Below, in pieces: positions 24,712 to 33,349 of a DNA stretch of 37,719 bases. A program made the translations under genes and the position numbers. This stretch comes from an uncultured Mycolicibacterium sp. (lineage in GTDB: Bacteria > Actinomycetota > Actinomycetes > Mycobacteriales > Mycobacteriaceae). The stretch covers positions 1 to 37,719 of the forward strand of contig CAMFLL010000027.1 in the NCBI GenBank assembly GCA_945957405.1. Reading direction: 5' to 3'. Numbering within the stretch: the first letter of the stretch is position 1; every line of letters starts with the position of its first letter. The notes below the pieces were generated by a model, which saw nothing but the letters and a program-made list of their open reading frames with translations, was not told the origin of the DNA and searched no databases.

Positions 24712-25793
24712 CAGCGTGTCCCTCCCGGAATGCCGTTGTACGGCAATGGCAACTCGGCGCGCGGCCCCGCGGTATCGGCCGGTTGGCCCGCATTGGTGCC
24801 GCGGCGGAATCCGAATGCGTAGTCGAAGAAGGGTTGCAGGATCTGCGCGGGTTGCAGGTTGGGCACGTACGCGTTGTAGTAAGGGCCGTTGGCCAGCGTC
24901 TCACCCTGCGTCACTTGAAATTTGGCGATACCGGGCAGTGCCTTCCCGATATTGTCGGCGTTCTTCTCCAGCACCACCAGCACCTTGTTGAGCCGTTCCA
25001 GGGTGGGACTCAGCTCTTTCTCGTTGTCCGCCACCAGGCCGCTGAGCTGTTTCGACACCGCTGAGGTGTTGGCCAGCAGGACGATGATGGCCTCCCGCCG
25101 CTCGTTGAGCACACTGAGCAGCGCATCGGCGTTCAAGATGAGGGTGTTGAGCTGCTGGCTGCGCTCGGAGAGCACGCCGGTGACGTCACTGGCACTCTTG
25201 AGCAGCGTCGCCAGGTTCTCGTTGCGGCTGTTGAGCGACTGCGAGAGCCGGGACAACCCATCGAAGGTCGGACCCAGTTGGGGCGCAAGCTGATCGATGG
25301 TCGACGACAGCGTGTCGAGGGACTGGCTCAGCGATGCGGTGTCGGTGCCAGCCGTGTTCGAGGTGAGCTCGCTGACGGCGTCCGTCAGCGAGTATGGCGA
25401 CGACGTGCGGGTGGTGGGGATGACCTCCGAGGGACTGAGCGTCCCGCTGCCGTCGGATTCGAGCGTCAGCACGCGCTCACCGAGTAGTGACCCCGTGCGG
25501 ATGTGCGCTGTGGTCAGCGAACCCAGCGGGTACCTGCCCTCGGTGGTGAAACTGACGAGCGCATCACCGTGCTGCAGGGCGACATCGGTCACCGAGCCGA
25601 TCTTGATACCCGACAACGTCACGTCGTTACCCACGGCTATCCCGCCTGCTTCGGAGAACAGCGCCTGGTGGCGCACCGACGTGGCCCACTGCGAGATCCG
25701 CTCGGGCTGCAGACCGATCGCGATGATCAGGAGTATCAGCACCGCACCGATGAAACCGGCTTTGATGAGGTTGGATTCACGGTATTTGATCAT
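24711..25793 (-). CDS. mceC: MCE-family protein MceC
   Basis: Third Mce subunit, 360 residues. It has a transmembrane helix at about 11-29 (KAGFIGAVLILLIIAIGL), an MCE domain at about 42-117 with SEAGGIAVGNDVTLSGIKIG and GSLLGERVLTL, and a long helical region. The C-terminal segment is short, without the extended Pro-rich tail of MceD to MceF. The ATG at 25793 shares one base with the mceB stop (TGATG); the open frame continues to 25832 but the overlap start fits the pattern of the operon and aligns with family N-termini. Confidence 0.94.
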   Translation of the reverse strand: MIKYRESNLIKAGFIGAVLILLIIAIGLQPERISQWATSVRHQALFSEAGGIAVGNDVTLSGIKIGSVTDVALQHGDALVSFTTEGRYPLGSLTTAHIRTGSLLGERVLTLESDGSGTLSPSEVIPTTRTSSPYSLTDAVSELTSNTAGTDTASLSQSLDTLSSTIDQLAPQLGPTFDGLSRLSQSLNSRNENLATLLKSASDVTGVLSERSQQLNTLILNADALLSVLNERREAIIVLLANTSAVSKQLSGLVADNEKELSPTLERLNKVLVVLEKNADNIGKALPGIAKFQVTQGETLANGPYYNAYVPNLQPAQILQPFFDYAFGFRRGTNAGQPADTAGPRAELPLPYNGIPGGTR

Positions 25794-26818
25794 CAGGGCT
25801 CCGCGCACCTCCCGCCTTCTTGTTTGAGCCACGGGAAGACCGCTGTCCGACCCTGCAGGTCCGTCACCCTGAACGACAGCCCGCAGATGTAGTACATGAT
25901 CCAGCTCCCGTAGGACCCGAGCCGGCGTAGTTTGCGGTAGTTCTCCGGCATCCGCTGCAACGCGGCATCCAGGTTCGGCATGCCATCCTCCAGCGGTGGT
26001 GCCAGCCGATTGAGCTGGGCCACATCACGACTGAGCGGCGGACGCGCCTCGGTGAGCAGGCTCGCGATGGACGCGGTGCCCTGGTCCAGCGATGTGATCG
26101 CGTCGCCGATCGGGTCGCGGTCCTCGGCCAGCCCGCTGACCAACTGCTCGAGCCGGTCGATGGTGCCGGAGAACTTGTCGCCGTCCTTGGCAAGCGTGGC
26201 CACCACCGTGTTGAGGTTGTCGATCAGCTGCTCGATCACCTCGTTGTTGTCCGCCAACGTGTTCGAGAACGACGACGTCTTGGACAACAGTGAGTCGAGC
26301 GTGCCGCCCTGGCCTTGCAGGATCTGGATCAACGACGACGTGAGCGCGTTGACGTCCTGCGGGTTCAGACCACGGATGACCGGGCGCAGCCCACCCAGCA
26401 GCAGGTCCAGGTCGAGGGCGGGCTGCGTACGGTCCTCGGGGATCTGCGAACCCACCGGCATCAAGCGGGTGGATCCGGGACTGTCGATGAGCTCCAGATA
26501 ACGGTCGCCGACGAGGTTGAGATAACGCACCGCGGCCTTGGTCCCGGTGGTCAGCGCGATGTTGCGGTCGGCGTCGAACGTGACCAGCACCGAGCGGTCG
26601 GCCTGCAGGTCCACGGAGTCGACGGTGCCCACGCGCACACCGGCCACGCGCACAGAGTCGCCCTTCTCGAGGCGCGAGGCATCCTTGAAGACCGCGGAGT
26701 ATCCCGATACCGAGCCACCCCGGTATTCGCCGAACGCCATGAACAGGAATGCGGTCATCAGCGACATGACCACGGCGAAGATCGCGAACTTAACGAGCGT
26801 GCTGCGCGTGCGCGTCAT
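25793..26818 (-). CDS. mceB: MCE-family protein MceB
   Basis: Second Mce subunit, 341 residues, of normal length. Transmembrane helix at about 11-29 (FAIFAVVMSLMTAFLFMAF), MCE domain at about 39-115 with SRLEKGDSVRVAGVRVG and YLNLVGDRYLEL, and then the helical region with LLLGGLRPVIRGLNPQDVN, a segment well conserved among MceB proteins. The C-terminal YICGLSFRV with a single cysteine is also typical. The ATG at 26818 overlaps the mceA stop by four bases (ATGA). Confidence 0.95.
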   Translation of the reverse strand: MTRTRSTLVKFAIFAVVMSLMTAFLFMAFGEYRGGSVSGYSAVFKDASRLEKGDSVRVAGVRVGTVDSVDLQADRSVLVTFDADRNIALTTGTKAAVRYLNLVGDRYLELIDSPGSTRLMPVGSQIPEDRTQPALDLDLLLGGLRPVIRGLNPQDVNALTSSLIQILQGQGGTLDSLLSKTSSFSNTLADNNEVIEQLIDNLNTVVATLAKDGDKFSGTIDRLEQLVSGLAEDRDPIGDAITSLDQGTASIASLLTEARPPLSRDVAQLNRLAPPLEDGMPNLDAALQRMPENYRKLRRLGSYGSWIMYYICGLSFRVTDLQGRTAVFPWLKQEGGRCAEP

Positions 26819-28092
26819 CCCGGCTGTCCGATCTGTGCGGTGTTGCGCGGCGGCCCTTCCAGCGGACCGAACAGCAGCTGCTTGAGTCCGTCCGAATTGA
26901 GCAGGATGCCCTGATTGCCGTACTGGAAAGGATTGGCGCCGGTGTCGGTGACGAGATACTTGGCGCGGTTACCGAAGCCGATGTTCGGCAGCCCCATACA
27001 TTGCGGGCCGCCCTTGGCCGCCACCTTGGGGAGGTTGCCCGGGTAGCGGTAGCGCTCGATGCCCAGGGTGAACGCCACGTTGACCGCGACACCGGGATCG
27101 CGTGCGGGTGGCTGTTTCGACAACACCGCCATACCGCCGAGCGCACAGTTGAGTCCCGGCGCGTACTCGTCGAGCAGATCCGTGGTGGGCACCAGCAACT
27201 CGAGCGTCTTCGACAGTGCCGCCCGGTTGCTCCCGACGACATCGTTGCCGGCATCGGCGAGTCCGATCATGCTGACCAGGAAGGTGTCGAGGTTCTGCTG
27301 CTCGGCGACGATGCTGTCGCTGATGGTGGTCGCATGGGCCACCGCCTGAACCAGATCCGGTGCGGCATCGGCGTACGCGTTGGCCACCGGCGCCGTCAGT
27401 TCGATGTCACGGCCGAGGCTGGGTAGGCTCGGTTCCAGCTTGGCCAGCACGGTGTTGAAGTCGGTGAGGGTCTGCCCCATCTTGTCGCCGCGACCGGCGA
27501 ACGCCTTCGAGATGGCGCCCAGGGTCTCGTTGAGTTTCGCCGGGTCGATCTTGGCCAGCACCTGGGTGAGTTGCTGGAACACCGTGTTGATCTCGACGGT
27601 GACGTGCTCGCCGTCAAGCGTCTGCCCGGCATACATGATCTTGTCCGACGGGTCCGGTGGCGGAACCAGGTCGACGAACTTCGCGCCGAACACCGTCGAC
27701 GACGCGATATCGGCCGAGACGTTGGCCGGGATCAGGTGCAGCGCACCGGGATCGATCTCCAGGTGCAGGGCCGCCCGGCCGTCGGGCCTACTCTCGATGG
27801 AGCCGACCTTGCCGACCTGCACGCCCCGCATCTTGACCTTGGCATCGGGGTTCATCACCAGCCCGGCACGGTCCGAGATGAGGGTCACCGGAATCGTTTT
27901 GGTGAAACTGCCCCGGAACAGGCCGACGGCGAGGGCGAAGACACCGAGGATGGCCGCAACGGTGAGCAGGCCTGCCAGCGGTCGCGCAAGACTGGTTGCA
28001 CCGAAGCTCCGTCCGACGGCCGCCCCGACGGGTTTGGCTCCGCTGGTGGTCTCCGAGCGGTGCGCCGGGCCCGGGCCCAGGTTGCGTGTCAC
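26815..28092 (-). CDS. mceA: MCE-family protein MceA
   Basis: First Mce subunit, 425 residues. A roughly 38-residue cytoplasmic leader precedes a transmembrane helix (about 39-59, LAGLLTVAAILGVFALAVGLF) and the MCE domain (about 67-145) with DRAGLVMNPDAKVKMRGVQVG and VFGAKFVDLVPP. The central helical region includes FAGRGDKMGQTLTDFNTVL, and the C-terminal globular part holds GLNCALGG and GPQCMGLPNIGFG. The GTG start at 28092 follows AGGGAAG. It begins 9 nt after yrbEB. The transported lipid is not evident; the co-operonic CoA enzymes suggest a compound degraded through CoA esters. Confidence 0.95.
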   Translation of the reverse strand: MTRNLGPGPAHRSETTSGAKPVGAAVGRSFGATSLARPLAGLLTVAAILGVFALAVGLFRGSFTKTIPVTLISDRAGLVMNPDAKVKMRGVQVGKVGSIESRPDGRAALHLEIDPGALHLIPANVSADIASSTVFGAKFVDLVPPPDPSDKIMYAGQTLDGEHVTVEINTVFQQLTQVLAKIDPAKLNETLGAISKAFAGRGDKMGQTLTDFNTVLAKLEPSLPSLGRDIELTAPVANAYADAAPDLVQAVAHATTISDSIVAEQQNLDTFLVSMIGLADAGNDVVGSNRAALSKTLELLVPTTDLLDEYAPGLNCALGGMAVLSKQPPARDPGVAVNVAFTLGIERYRYPGNLPKVAAKGGPQCMGLPNIGFGNRAKYLVTDTGANPFQYGNQGILLNSDGLKQLLFGPLEGPPRNTAQIGQPG

Positions 28093-28101
28093 TGTGCTTC
28101 C

Positions 28102-28959
28102 CTAACCGCTGAGGTTGAAGTTGCCGTTGGAACCGTAGATGGACAGGGAAACCAGCAGCGTCACCGAGACCACCACCACCAGTGAGGTCCGCACAGCGTT
28201 ACCGACCGCGGCGCCCACACCGGACGGGCCGCCGGTGGCGAAGAATCCGAAATAAGTGTGTATCAACAGGATTGTGATCGCCATCAGGATGGCCTGCAGG
28301 AACGACCACAGCAGATCGATCGGGTTGAGAAACGTCGTGAAGTAGTGGTTGTACAAACCACCGGACTGGCCGAACAACACCACCGTGGTGAACTGGGAGG
28401 CCACGAAACTGAGTATCACCGCGATGGAGTACAGCGGGGTGATGGCGATCATCCCCGCGACGATGCGCGTCGAGACCAGGTACTCCACCGGCCGGATCCC
28501 CATCGATTCCAGCGCGTCGATTTCTTCGTTGATGCGCATGGCCCCCAACTGCGCGGTGACACCGGCGCCGAAGGTGGCCGCCAGTCCGATACCGGCCACC
28601 ACCGGTGCCGAGATACGGACATTGATGAATGCCGCCAGGAATCCGGTGAGGGCCTCGATACCGATGTTGCCCAACGACGAGTACCCCTGCACGGCCAGGG
28701 TGCCGCCCGCCGCCAGCGTCAGGAAACCGACGATCACGACGGTCCCGCCGATCATCGCCAACGTCCCTGCGCCCATGGAGATCTCGGCGATCAGCCTGAT
28801 GATCTCCTTGCGGAAATGCACCGTGGCGTGCGGTACGCCGGCCAGCGCGCGACCGTAGAACAGGATGTGGTCACCGATGCGGCCCAGCAGGCTGACCGGC
28901 CGGCCGAAGTGGTTGACCAGCCGCGGAAACCGCGAACGCAAGACGGCAGAGGTACCCAC
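28102..28959 (-). CDS. yrbEB: YrbE/MlaE-type permease, subunit B
   Basis: Integral membrane permease of the Mce lipid importer, 285 residues with about five to six hydrophobic segments. The MlaE-family cytoplasmic coupling segment NEEIDALESMGIRPVEYLV is at 144-162, where an MceG/Mkl-type ATPase would dock. The GAGVTAQLGAMRI segment just before it is also a family hallmark. The GTG start at 28959 follows AGGGGCGGC. It lies 7 nt after yrbEA and 9 nt before mceA. The ATPase gene itself is not in the window, as is usual in mycobacteria, where one ATPase serves several Mce systems. Confidence 0.95.
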   Translation of the reverse strand: MGTSAVLRSRFPRLVNHFGRPVSLLGRIGDHILFYGRALAGVPHATVHFRKEIIRLIAEISMGAGTLAMIGGTVVIVGFLTLAAGGTLAVQGYSSLGNIGIEALTGFLAAFINVRISAPVVAGIGLAATFGAGVTAQLGAMRINEEIDALESMGIRPVEYLVSTRIVAGMIAITPLYSIAVILSFVASQFTTVVLFGQSGGLYNHYFTTFLNPIDLLWSFLQAILMAITILLIHTYFGFFATGGPSGVGAAVGNAVRTSLVVVVSVTLLVSLSIYGSNGNFNLSG

Positions 28960-28966
28960 GCCGCCC

Positions 28967-29776
28967 CTAACCGCTCGTCATCCGGATGCCGACCGCGGTC
29001 ACCACGACGTTGATCACGAACAACGCCATGAAGGCGTACACCACCGTCTCATTGACCGCATTGCCGACGGCCTTGGCTCCGCCGCCGGAGATGGTCAATC
29101 CCCGATAGCACGCCACCAACCCGGCGATCAGCCCGAACAGCAGCGCCTTGACACAGCTGATGATCACCTCGGGGACACCGGTCAGCAGCGTGATGCCGGC
29201 GGCGAAGGCGCCGGGGTTCACGTCCTGGATGAAGACCGAGAACGTGTATCCACCAAGGATTCCGATGATCACCACCAGGCTGTTGAGCAACAGCGCCACC
29301 AGACCCGAGGCCAACATCCGTGGCGTCACCAGGCGCTGCACCGGATTGATGCCGAGCACCTCCATCGCGTCGATCTCCTCGCGGATGGTGCGCGAGCCGA
29401 GATCGGCGCACATCGCGGTGGCGCCCGCTCCCGCGACGATCAACACCGTCACCAACGGACCGATCTGCGTCACAGCACCGAATGCCGCACCGGCGCCCGA
29501 GAGATCAGCGGCACCGAGTTCACGAAGCAGGATGTTGAGGGTGAAACTCACCAGCACCGTGAACGGAATCGCGACCAACAACGTCGGCGCCAGCGACACC
29601 CGTGCCACGAACCACGACTGCTCCAGAAATTCACGCCACTGAAAGGGCCGCTGGAACACGAACCGCACCGCATCGGCGGACATCGCGAACAACCCACCGA
29701 TCGCCTGCATCGCTCCCGACGCGTTACGCAGCGCCGGTATACCCGGCGACCATCGATCAGGTCCCTTGACCGCCAT
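28967..29776 (-). CDS. yrbEA: YrbE/MlaE-type permease, subunit A
   Basis: Partner permease subunit, 269 residues. It shows several transmembrane segments (for example TLLVAIPFTVLVSFTLNILL and the C-terminal AFMALFVINVVVTAVGI). The coupling segment EEIDAMEVLGINPVQRLV at 133-150 parallels that of YrbEB. The ATG at 29776 shares one base with the thiolase stop (TGATG); a TTG at 29779 is possible but less likely. The one-base overlap with the SCP-x-like gene places the transporter in the same transcript as the CoA-metabolism genes upstream. Confidence 0.95.
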   Translation of the reverse strand: MAVKGPDRWSPGIPALRNASGAMQAIGGLFAMSADAVRFVFQRPFQWREFLEQSWFVARVSLAPTLLVAIPFTVLVSFTLNILLRELGAADLSGAGAAFGAVTQIGPLVTVLIVAGAGATAMCADLGSRTIREEIDAMEVLGINPVQRLVTPRMLASGLVALLLNSLVVIIGILGGYTFSVFIQDVNPGAFAAGITLLTGVPEVIISCVKALLFGLIAGLVACYRGLTISGGGAKAVGNAVNETVVYAFMALFVINVVVTAVGIRMTSG

Positions 29777-30933
29777 CAACGGGCCCCCTCCAGGATCGTC
29801 ACAGCTGACACCGCCGTCGGGCCGCCGAGATTGTGCGCCAAGCCGATTCGAGCCCCCTCGACCTGGTTCACGGCTTCGCCGCGCAGTTGCTCGAACAGTT
29901 CAACACACTGCGCCACACCGCTGGCACCCGGTGGGTGGCCTTTGGCCTTCAACCCGCCGCTCGGGTTCACCGGCAACGCGCCGCCGATGCTGGTGACCTC
30001 GGCGTCGATCAGTTTGTGGGCTTCGAACCGATCCGCGAAACCGAGATCCTCATAGCTCATCAACTCGATACCCGTGAAGAAATCGTGCACCTCGGCCACA
30101 TCGATGTCCGCCGGTGTCAGTCCGGCCATCCCGAACGCCTGCTTGGCGGCGCGCACCGTCGACGGAAACGTGGTCATATCCGACTTGTGCTGATGCATCA
30201 CGGAGTCCAGGCCCAGGCCCACACCGCGGATCCACACCGGCCGCGAGGTGAAGCGGTGCGCGACGTCATCGGCGGCCAGGACGAGGGCGGCAGCGCCGTC
30301 GCTCTGCGGTGCGCAGTCGAAGGCACCGATGGGGCCTGCCACCACCGGCGCGGCCAGCACCTCGTCGAGGGTGACCTCGAACCGCAAGCGCGCCTTGGGG
30401 TTCTTGGCGCCGTGGCGGTGGTTCTTGACCGCGATCATCGCCATGTGCTCGCGGGTGGCCGGCGACTCGTGCAGATAGCGGCGCAGGTGCAGGCCGACAC
30501 CGGCCGGTGCGACCAGCCCGAGCGGGTAGTCCCAGGCCATGTCGTGGGCCATCGGGACCCATTCCCAGACCAGCCCCTTCGATGCGGTTTCGCGGACCTT
30601 GTCCGCGCCGAGCACCAGGGCGACGTCGTAGGCTCCCGCGGCGATCGCGAACATCGCATTGCGGATCGCGTCGTGCCCGGTGGCGCACGAGTTCTCCACC
30701 CGGGTGACGGGCAGCTCGGCCAACCCAAGCGTGTCGGCCAGGATGCCGGACGGAAATCCGTCCGTGGTGCCCATGGATCCGAACCAGGCGGCCTGCAGGT
30801 CGGCCTTGTCGAACCCGTTGTCGATGCTGGCCACGCACTCGGCAAACGCCATCGGCAGCAGGTCTTTGATTCCGAGAGCAAAATGTTCACCGAACGGGGT
30901 CATCCCCGCGCCGACTACGGCGACCTTTCTCAC
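29776..30933 (-). CDS. SCP-x-like thiolase / lipid-transfer protein
   Basis: Thiolase-fold enzyme of 385 residues, resembling the thiolase part of sterol carrier protein x (Ltp/FadA type). Expected catalytic residues are present: Cys83 in ENSCATG, His283 in EVHDFF, and His333 in KGHPPGASG. It could therefore carry out thiolytic cleavage of a 3-ketoacyl-CoA. The related Ltp2 retro-aldolases work together with DUF35/OB-fold partners, and the gene just upstream ends with such a domain, so an aldolase-type complex is an alternative. The GTG start at 30933 overlaps that gene by four bases. Immediately downstream is yrbEA. Confidence 0.92.
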   Translation of the reverse strand: MRKVAVVGAGMTPFGEHFALGIKDLLPMAFAECVASIDNGFDKADLQAAWFGSMGTTDGFPSGILADTLGLAELPVTRVENSCATGHDAIRNAMFAIAAGAYDVALVLGADKVRETASKGLVWEWVPMAHDMAWDYPLGLVAPAGVGLHLRRYLHESPATREHMAMIAVKNHRHGAKNPKARLRFEVTLDEVLAAPVVAGPIGAFDCAPQSDGAAALVLAADDVAHRFTSRPVWIRGVGLGLDSVMHQHKSDMTTFPSTVRAAKQAFGMAGLTPADIDVAEVHDFFTGIELMSYEDLGFADRFEAHKLIDAEVTSIGGALPVNPSGGLKAKGHPPGASGVAQCVELFEQLRGEAVNQVEGARIGLAHNLGGPTAVSAVTILEGAR

Positions 30934-32105
30934 GCGGCCTCCGATACTGGTTGAAACGCATAACCGTAATCGGGAACGCCTTGTCGCACGGCAATTCTGC
31001 GCAAAACAAGACGGCCGCGGTCGCCGATGTCCACTGAGTCCGGATCGGCGCCGGTGACCTTCACCAGCGCGCGGACGTCGACACCGTCGAGTTCGACGAT
31101 CACCAGCGCGTACGGCGTCCGCAAACCCGGTACGGGCATGTGTACCGACACCGCGGTGTAGACCGTGCCGGTCCGCGGCAGTGCGACCAGTTCATAGTTG
31201 CGTGACAGCGTCCCGTTGTCGTCGATGCGGTACCGCGGCGGGAAGTGGAGTTCATCGCTGTCGGCGAATTTCCCTGCCTCCCAACGCGTCTTCGCCTCGA
31301 AGGCCCGCTCGTAGGCCGCCAGTGAGAGAGCGAGGTCCGCGTCGGCGACAGAGGTGGTCTCGGGCATCGGGCAGGCCCGGGGTTCCTGGCGGTGCACGCT
31401 GGCCACTCCGCCTGCGACGGTGATTCCCGACAGGCTGGCCTGCTCGACGGCCACCAGCGGCCCCGTCACACCGGTCTCGGCCAGATGCGCCAGCGCGAAC
31501 AAACCCGCGCTGGCCCCGTAGGTCGGCAGGCGCGCCGGGTTGCCGGCGCACATGTCGAGCGCCTGCTTGTGATCCACCCCGGCGACGGCGACCGGGGTGT
31601 CCAGCCACGCCGCCGCCAACGATGCCACCAGGCCGCGTTCGTGCAGAAGTCGCGGATCACCGTAGTCGTGGACGACCCCGACGGCGTTGCGGGTGCGCAC
31701 CGGCAGGCTGCGGGCGACCCTGGCCGCGGTGCGCACATGCAGGCCACGTTCAGCGGTGACGATGGCGGCGGCGCCCGCGGGCTCGATGTCGACGCCGATG
31801 ATCATGGTGCGCGGTCGCGCCGAACTGAGGCTGTCCAGGGTGGCCGGTGCGCCGCCGAGACGCTCCGTCACTTCGAGTTCCGGGTCCAGGCCGAGACCGG
31901 CCAGCAGCACCGCGGCGTTACTGCTCTCCGTCAAGGGCATGTCACGGCTGACCGGAACGACATTCTCGACCGGCACACCCGATCGCAGTGCGGCCCGACC
32001 CGCCTCCACGGCCAGGGTGATCGCGTCCTCGTCGTCACCGGCGATCCGGCTCTCCGGCACGCCCCAGCACGGCACATAGGTGCCGATCGAGGCGATGAAG
32101 GGCAT
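30930..32105 (-). CDS. Thiolase-fold (KAS III/HMG-CoA-synthase-like) protein with C-terminal OB-fold (DUF35)
   Basis: Protein of 391 residues with two parts. Residues 1 to about 250 resemble a 3-oxoacyl-ACP synthase III / HMG-CoA synthase core (FIASIGTYVPCWGVPESRIA, then VEAGRAAL). At the place of the usual active-site cysteine the sequence reads EVTERLGGAPATLDSL (78-93) with no cysteine, so condensing activity is doubtful. The C-terminal part (about 255-391) looks like an acyl-CoA-binding OB-fold with PPRYRID and PYALVIVELDGVD; the zinc-ribbon cysteines common in DUF35 are missing. It probably acts as partner of the overlapping thiolase. The ATG at 32105 has AAAGG upstream. It starts 35 nt after the CoA-transferase. 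Confidence 0.82.
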   Translation of the reverse strand: MPFIASIGTYVPCWGVPESRIAGDDEDAITLAVEAGRAALRSGVPVENVVPVSRDMPLTESSNAAVLLAGLGLDPELEVTERLGGAPATLDSLSSARPRTMIIGVDIEPAGAAAIVTAERGLHVRTAARVARSLPVRTRNAVGVVHDYGDPRLLHERGLVASLAAAWLDTPVAVAGVDHKQALDMCAGNPARLPTYGASAGLFALAHLAETGVTGPLVAVEQASLSGITVAGGVASVHRQEPRACPMPETTSVADADLALSLAAYERAFEAKTRWEAGKFADSDELHFPPRYRIDDNGTLSRNYELVALPRTGTVYTAVSVHMPVPGLRTPYALVIVELDGVDVRALVKVTGADPDSVDIGDRGRLVLRRIAVRQGVPDYGYAFQPVSEAA

Positions 32106-32140
32106 GGCGGAAAACCTTTCGATGGCGGGTACAGCAGGAC

Positions 32141-33349
32141 TCAGGTGACCGCGCCCGCAGCCTTGAGCTCGATGATGCGGTCCCAGTCCAGGCCGAGCTC
32201 GAGCAGGATCTCCTCGGTCTGTTCGGCGAATCCCGGCGCCGGTCCGGTGCGCGGTGGCGACACGTCGAACTGCACGGGGTTGGCCACCAGCTCCAGTTCG
32301 CCTGCCGTGACGATGTATTCGTTGGCGCGGATCTGGGCGTCGTCGGCGGCCTGCAGCGTGTCCTGGACAGGAGCCCAGGGGCCGGCCAGCGTGGCGAAGC
32401 GTTCACTCCACTCAGGCAGGGTGCGCGTCGCGATGACCGCGCCCAGGATCTCGACGGCATCCGGGGTGTGCGCCGCGATGGACTCGGCGGTGGCGAACCG
32501 CGGATCGTCGATGAGGTCGGGCCGGTCGATGTGGCGACAGACGTCGGCCCAGAACTTCGTGGGCTGCATCATCACAAGGGAGATGTAGCGATCGTCTTTG
32601 GTGCGGTACACGCCCACCAGCGGGTTGATCGGCGACCCGTGCACACCCGGCGCCTGCGTGACCAGGCGCTGCTGCAGGTGGGTGGTCAGCGCAACGGTGT
32701 GACCCAGTGACCACAGCCCGCTGCCGAGCAGCGAGACGTCGACCACCGACGGCGCGCCGGTGCGTTCCCGTTTGAGCAGTGCGGCCGCGACCCCGCCGGC
32801 GAGGTTGGTGCCCGAGATGGTGTCGCCGTACGCCGGACCCGGGGGGCCGATCATGCCGTCGACACCGTCAGGGGTGATGGTGGCGGCGGTGCCGGCCCGG
32901 CACCAGAACGCCGTCATGTCGTAGCCGCCCCGGCCGGCCTCCTGGCCGCGGGGGCCCAGGGCGCTGCCGCGGGCGTAGATGATCGCGGGGTTGACGGCGC
33001 GGATGTCGTCGACATCGATGCCGAATTTCTGTCGATGCCCGGGCAGGAAGCTGGTCAGGAACACGTCGGCGCGGCGGGCCAGTTCGAGGAGGACCTCCCG
33101 ACCCTCGGGCACCGACATGTCCAGGCCGATGCTGCGCTTGCCCCGGTTGGCGTGCTCGATGTTGGGATTGGGGTCGCCTTCGACCCGCAACGGGCCGGTC
33201 TGACGCAGGCCGCGCTGCGGATCACCCGTCACCGCGTGCTCGACCTTGACGACGTCGGCACCCCACTCACGCAGGACCGCGCCCGCCGACGGGACGAACC
33301 CGTACATCGCGACTTCGAGAACACGGATGCCTTCCAGCGGCGCACTCAT
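32141..33349 (-). CDS. Class III CoA-transferase (CaiB/BaiF family)
   Basis: Enzyme of 402 residues that moves CoA between carboxylic acids. The N-terminus GIRVLEVAMYGFVPSAGAVL and KVEHAVTGDP match the family, and RRADVFLTSFLPGH precedes the segment GRGGYDMTAFWCRAG, in which Asp144 takes the place of the catalytic aspartate of formyl-CoA transferase. The C-terminal half includes VDVSLLGSGLW and PINPLVGVYRTKDDRYI. It would activate an acid, perhaps that produced by the aldehyde dehydrogenase it overlaps by four bases (ATGA). The ATG at 33349 has GGGGAAAG upstream. The acid is unknown. Confidence 0.93.
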   Translation of the reverse strand: MSAPLEGIRVLEVAMYGFVPSAGAVLREWGADVVKVEHAVTGDPQRGLRQTGPLRVEGDPNPNIEHANRGKRSIGLDMSVPEGREVLLELARRADVFLTSFLPGHRQKFGIDVDDIRAVNPAIIYARGSALGPRGQEAGRGGYDMTAFWCRAGTAATITPDGVDGMIGPPGPAYGDTISGTNLAGGVAAALLKRERTGAPSVVDVSLLGSGLWSLGHTVALTTHLQQRLVTQAPGVHGSPINPLVGVYRTKDDRYISLVMMQPTKFWADVCRHIDRPDLIDDPRFATAESIAAHTPDAVEILGAVIATRTLPEWSERFATLAGPWAPVQDTLQAADDAQIRANEYIVTAGELELVANPVQFDVSPPRTGPAPGFAEQTEEILLELGLDWDRIIELKAAGAVT

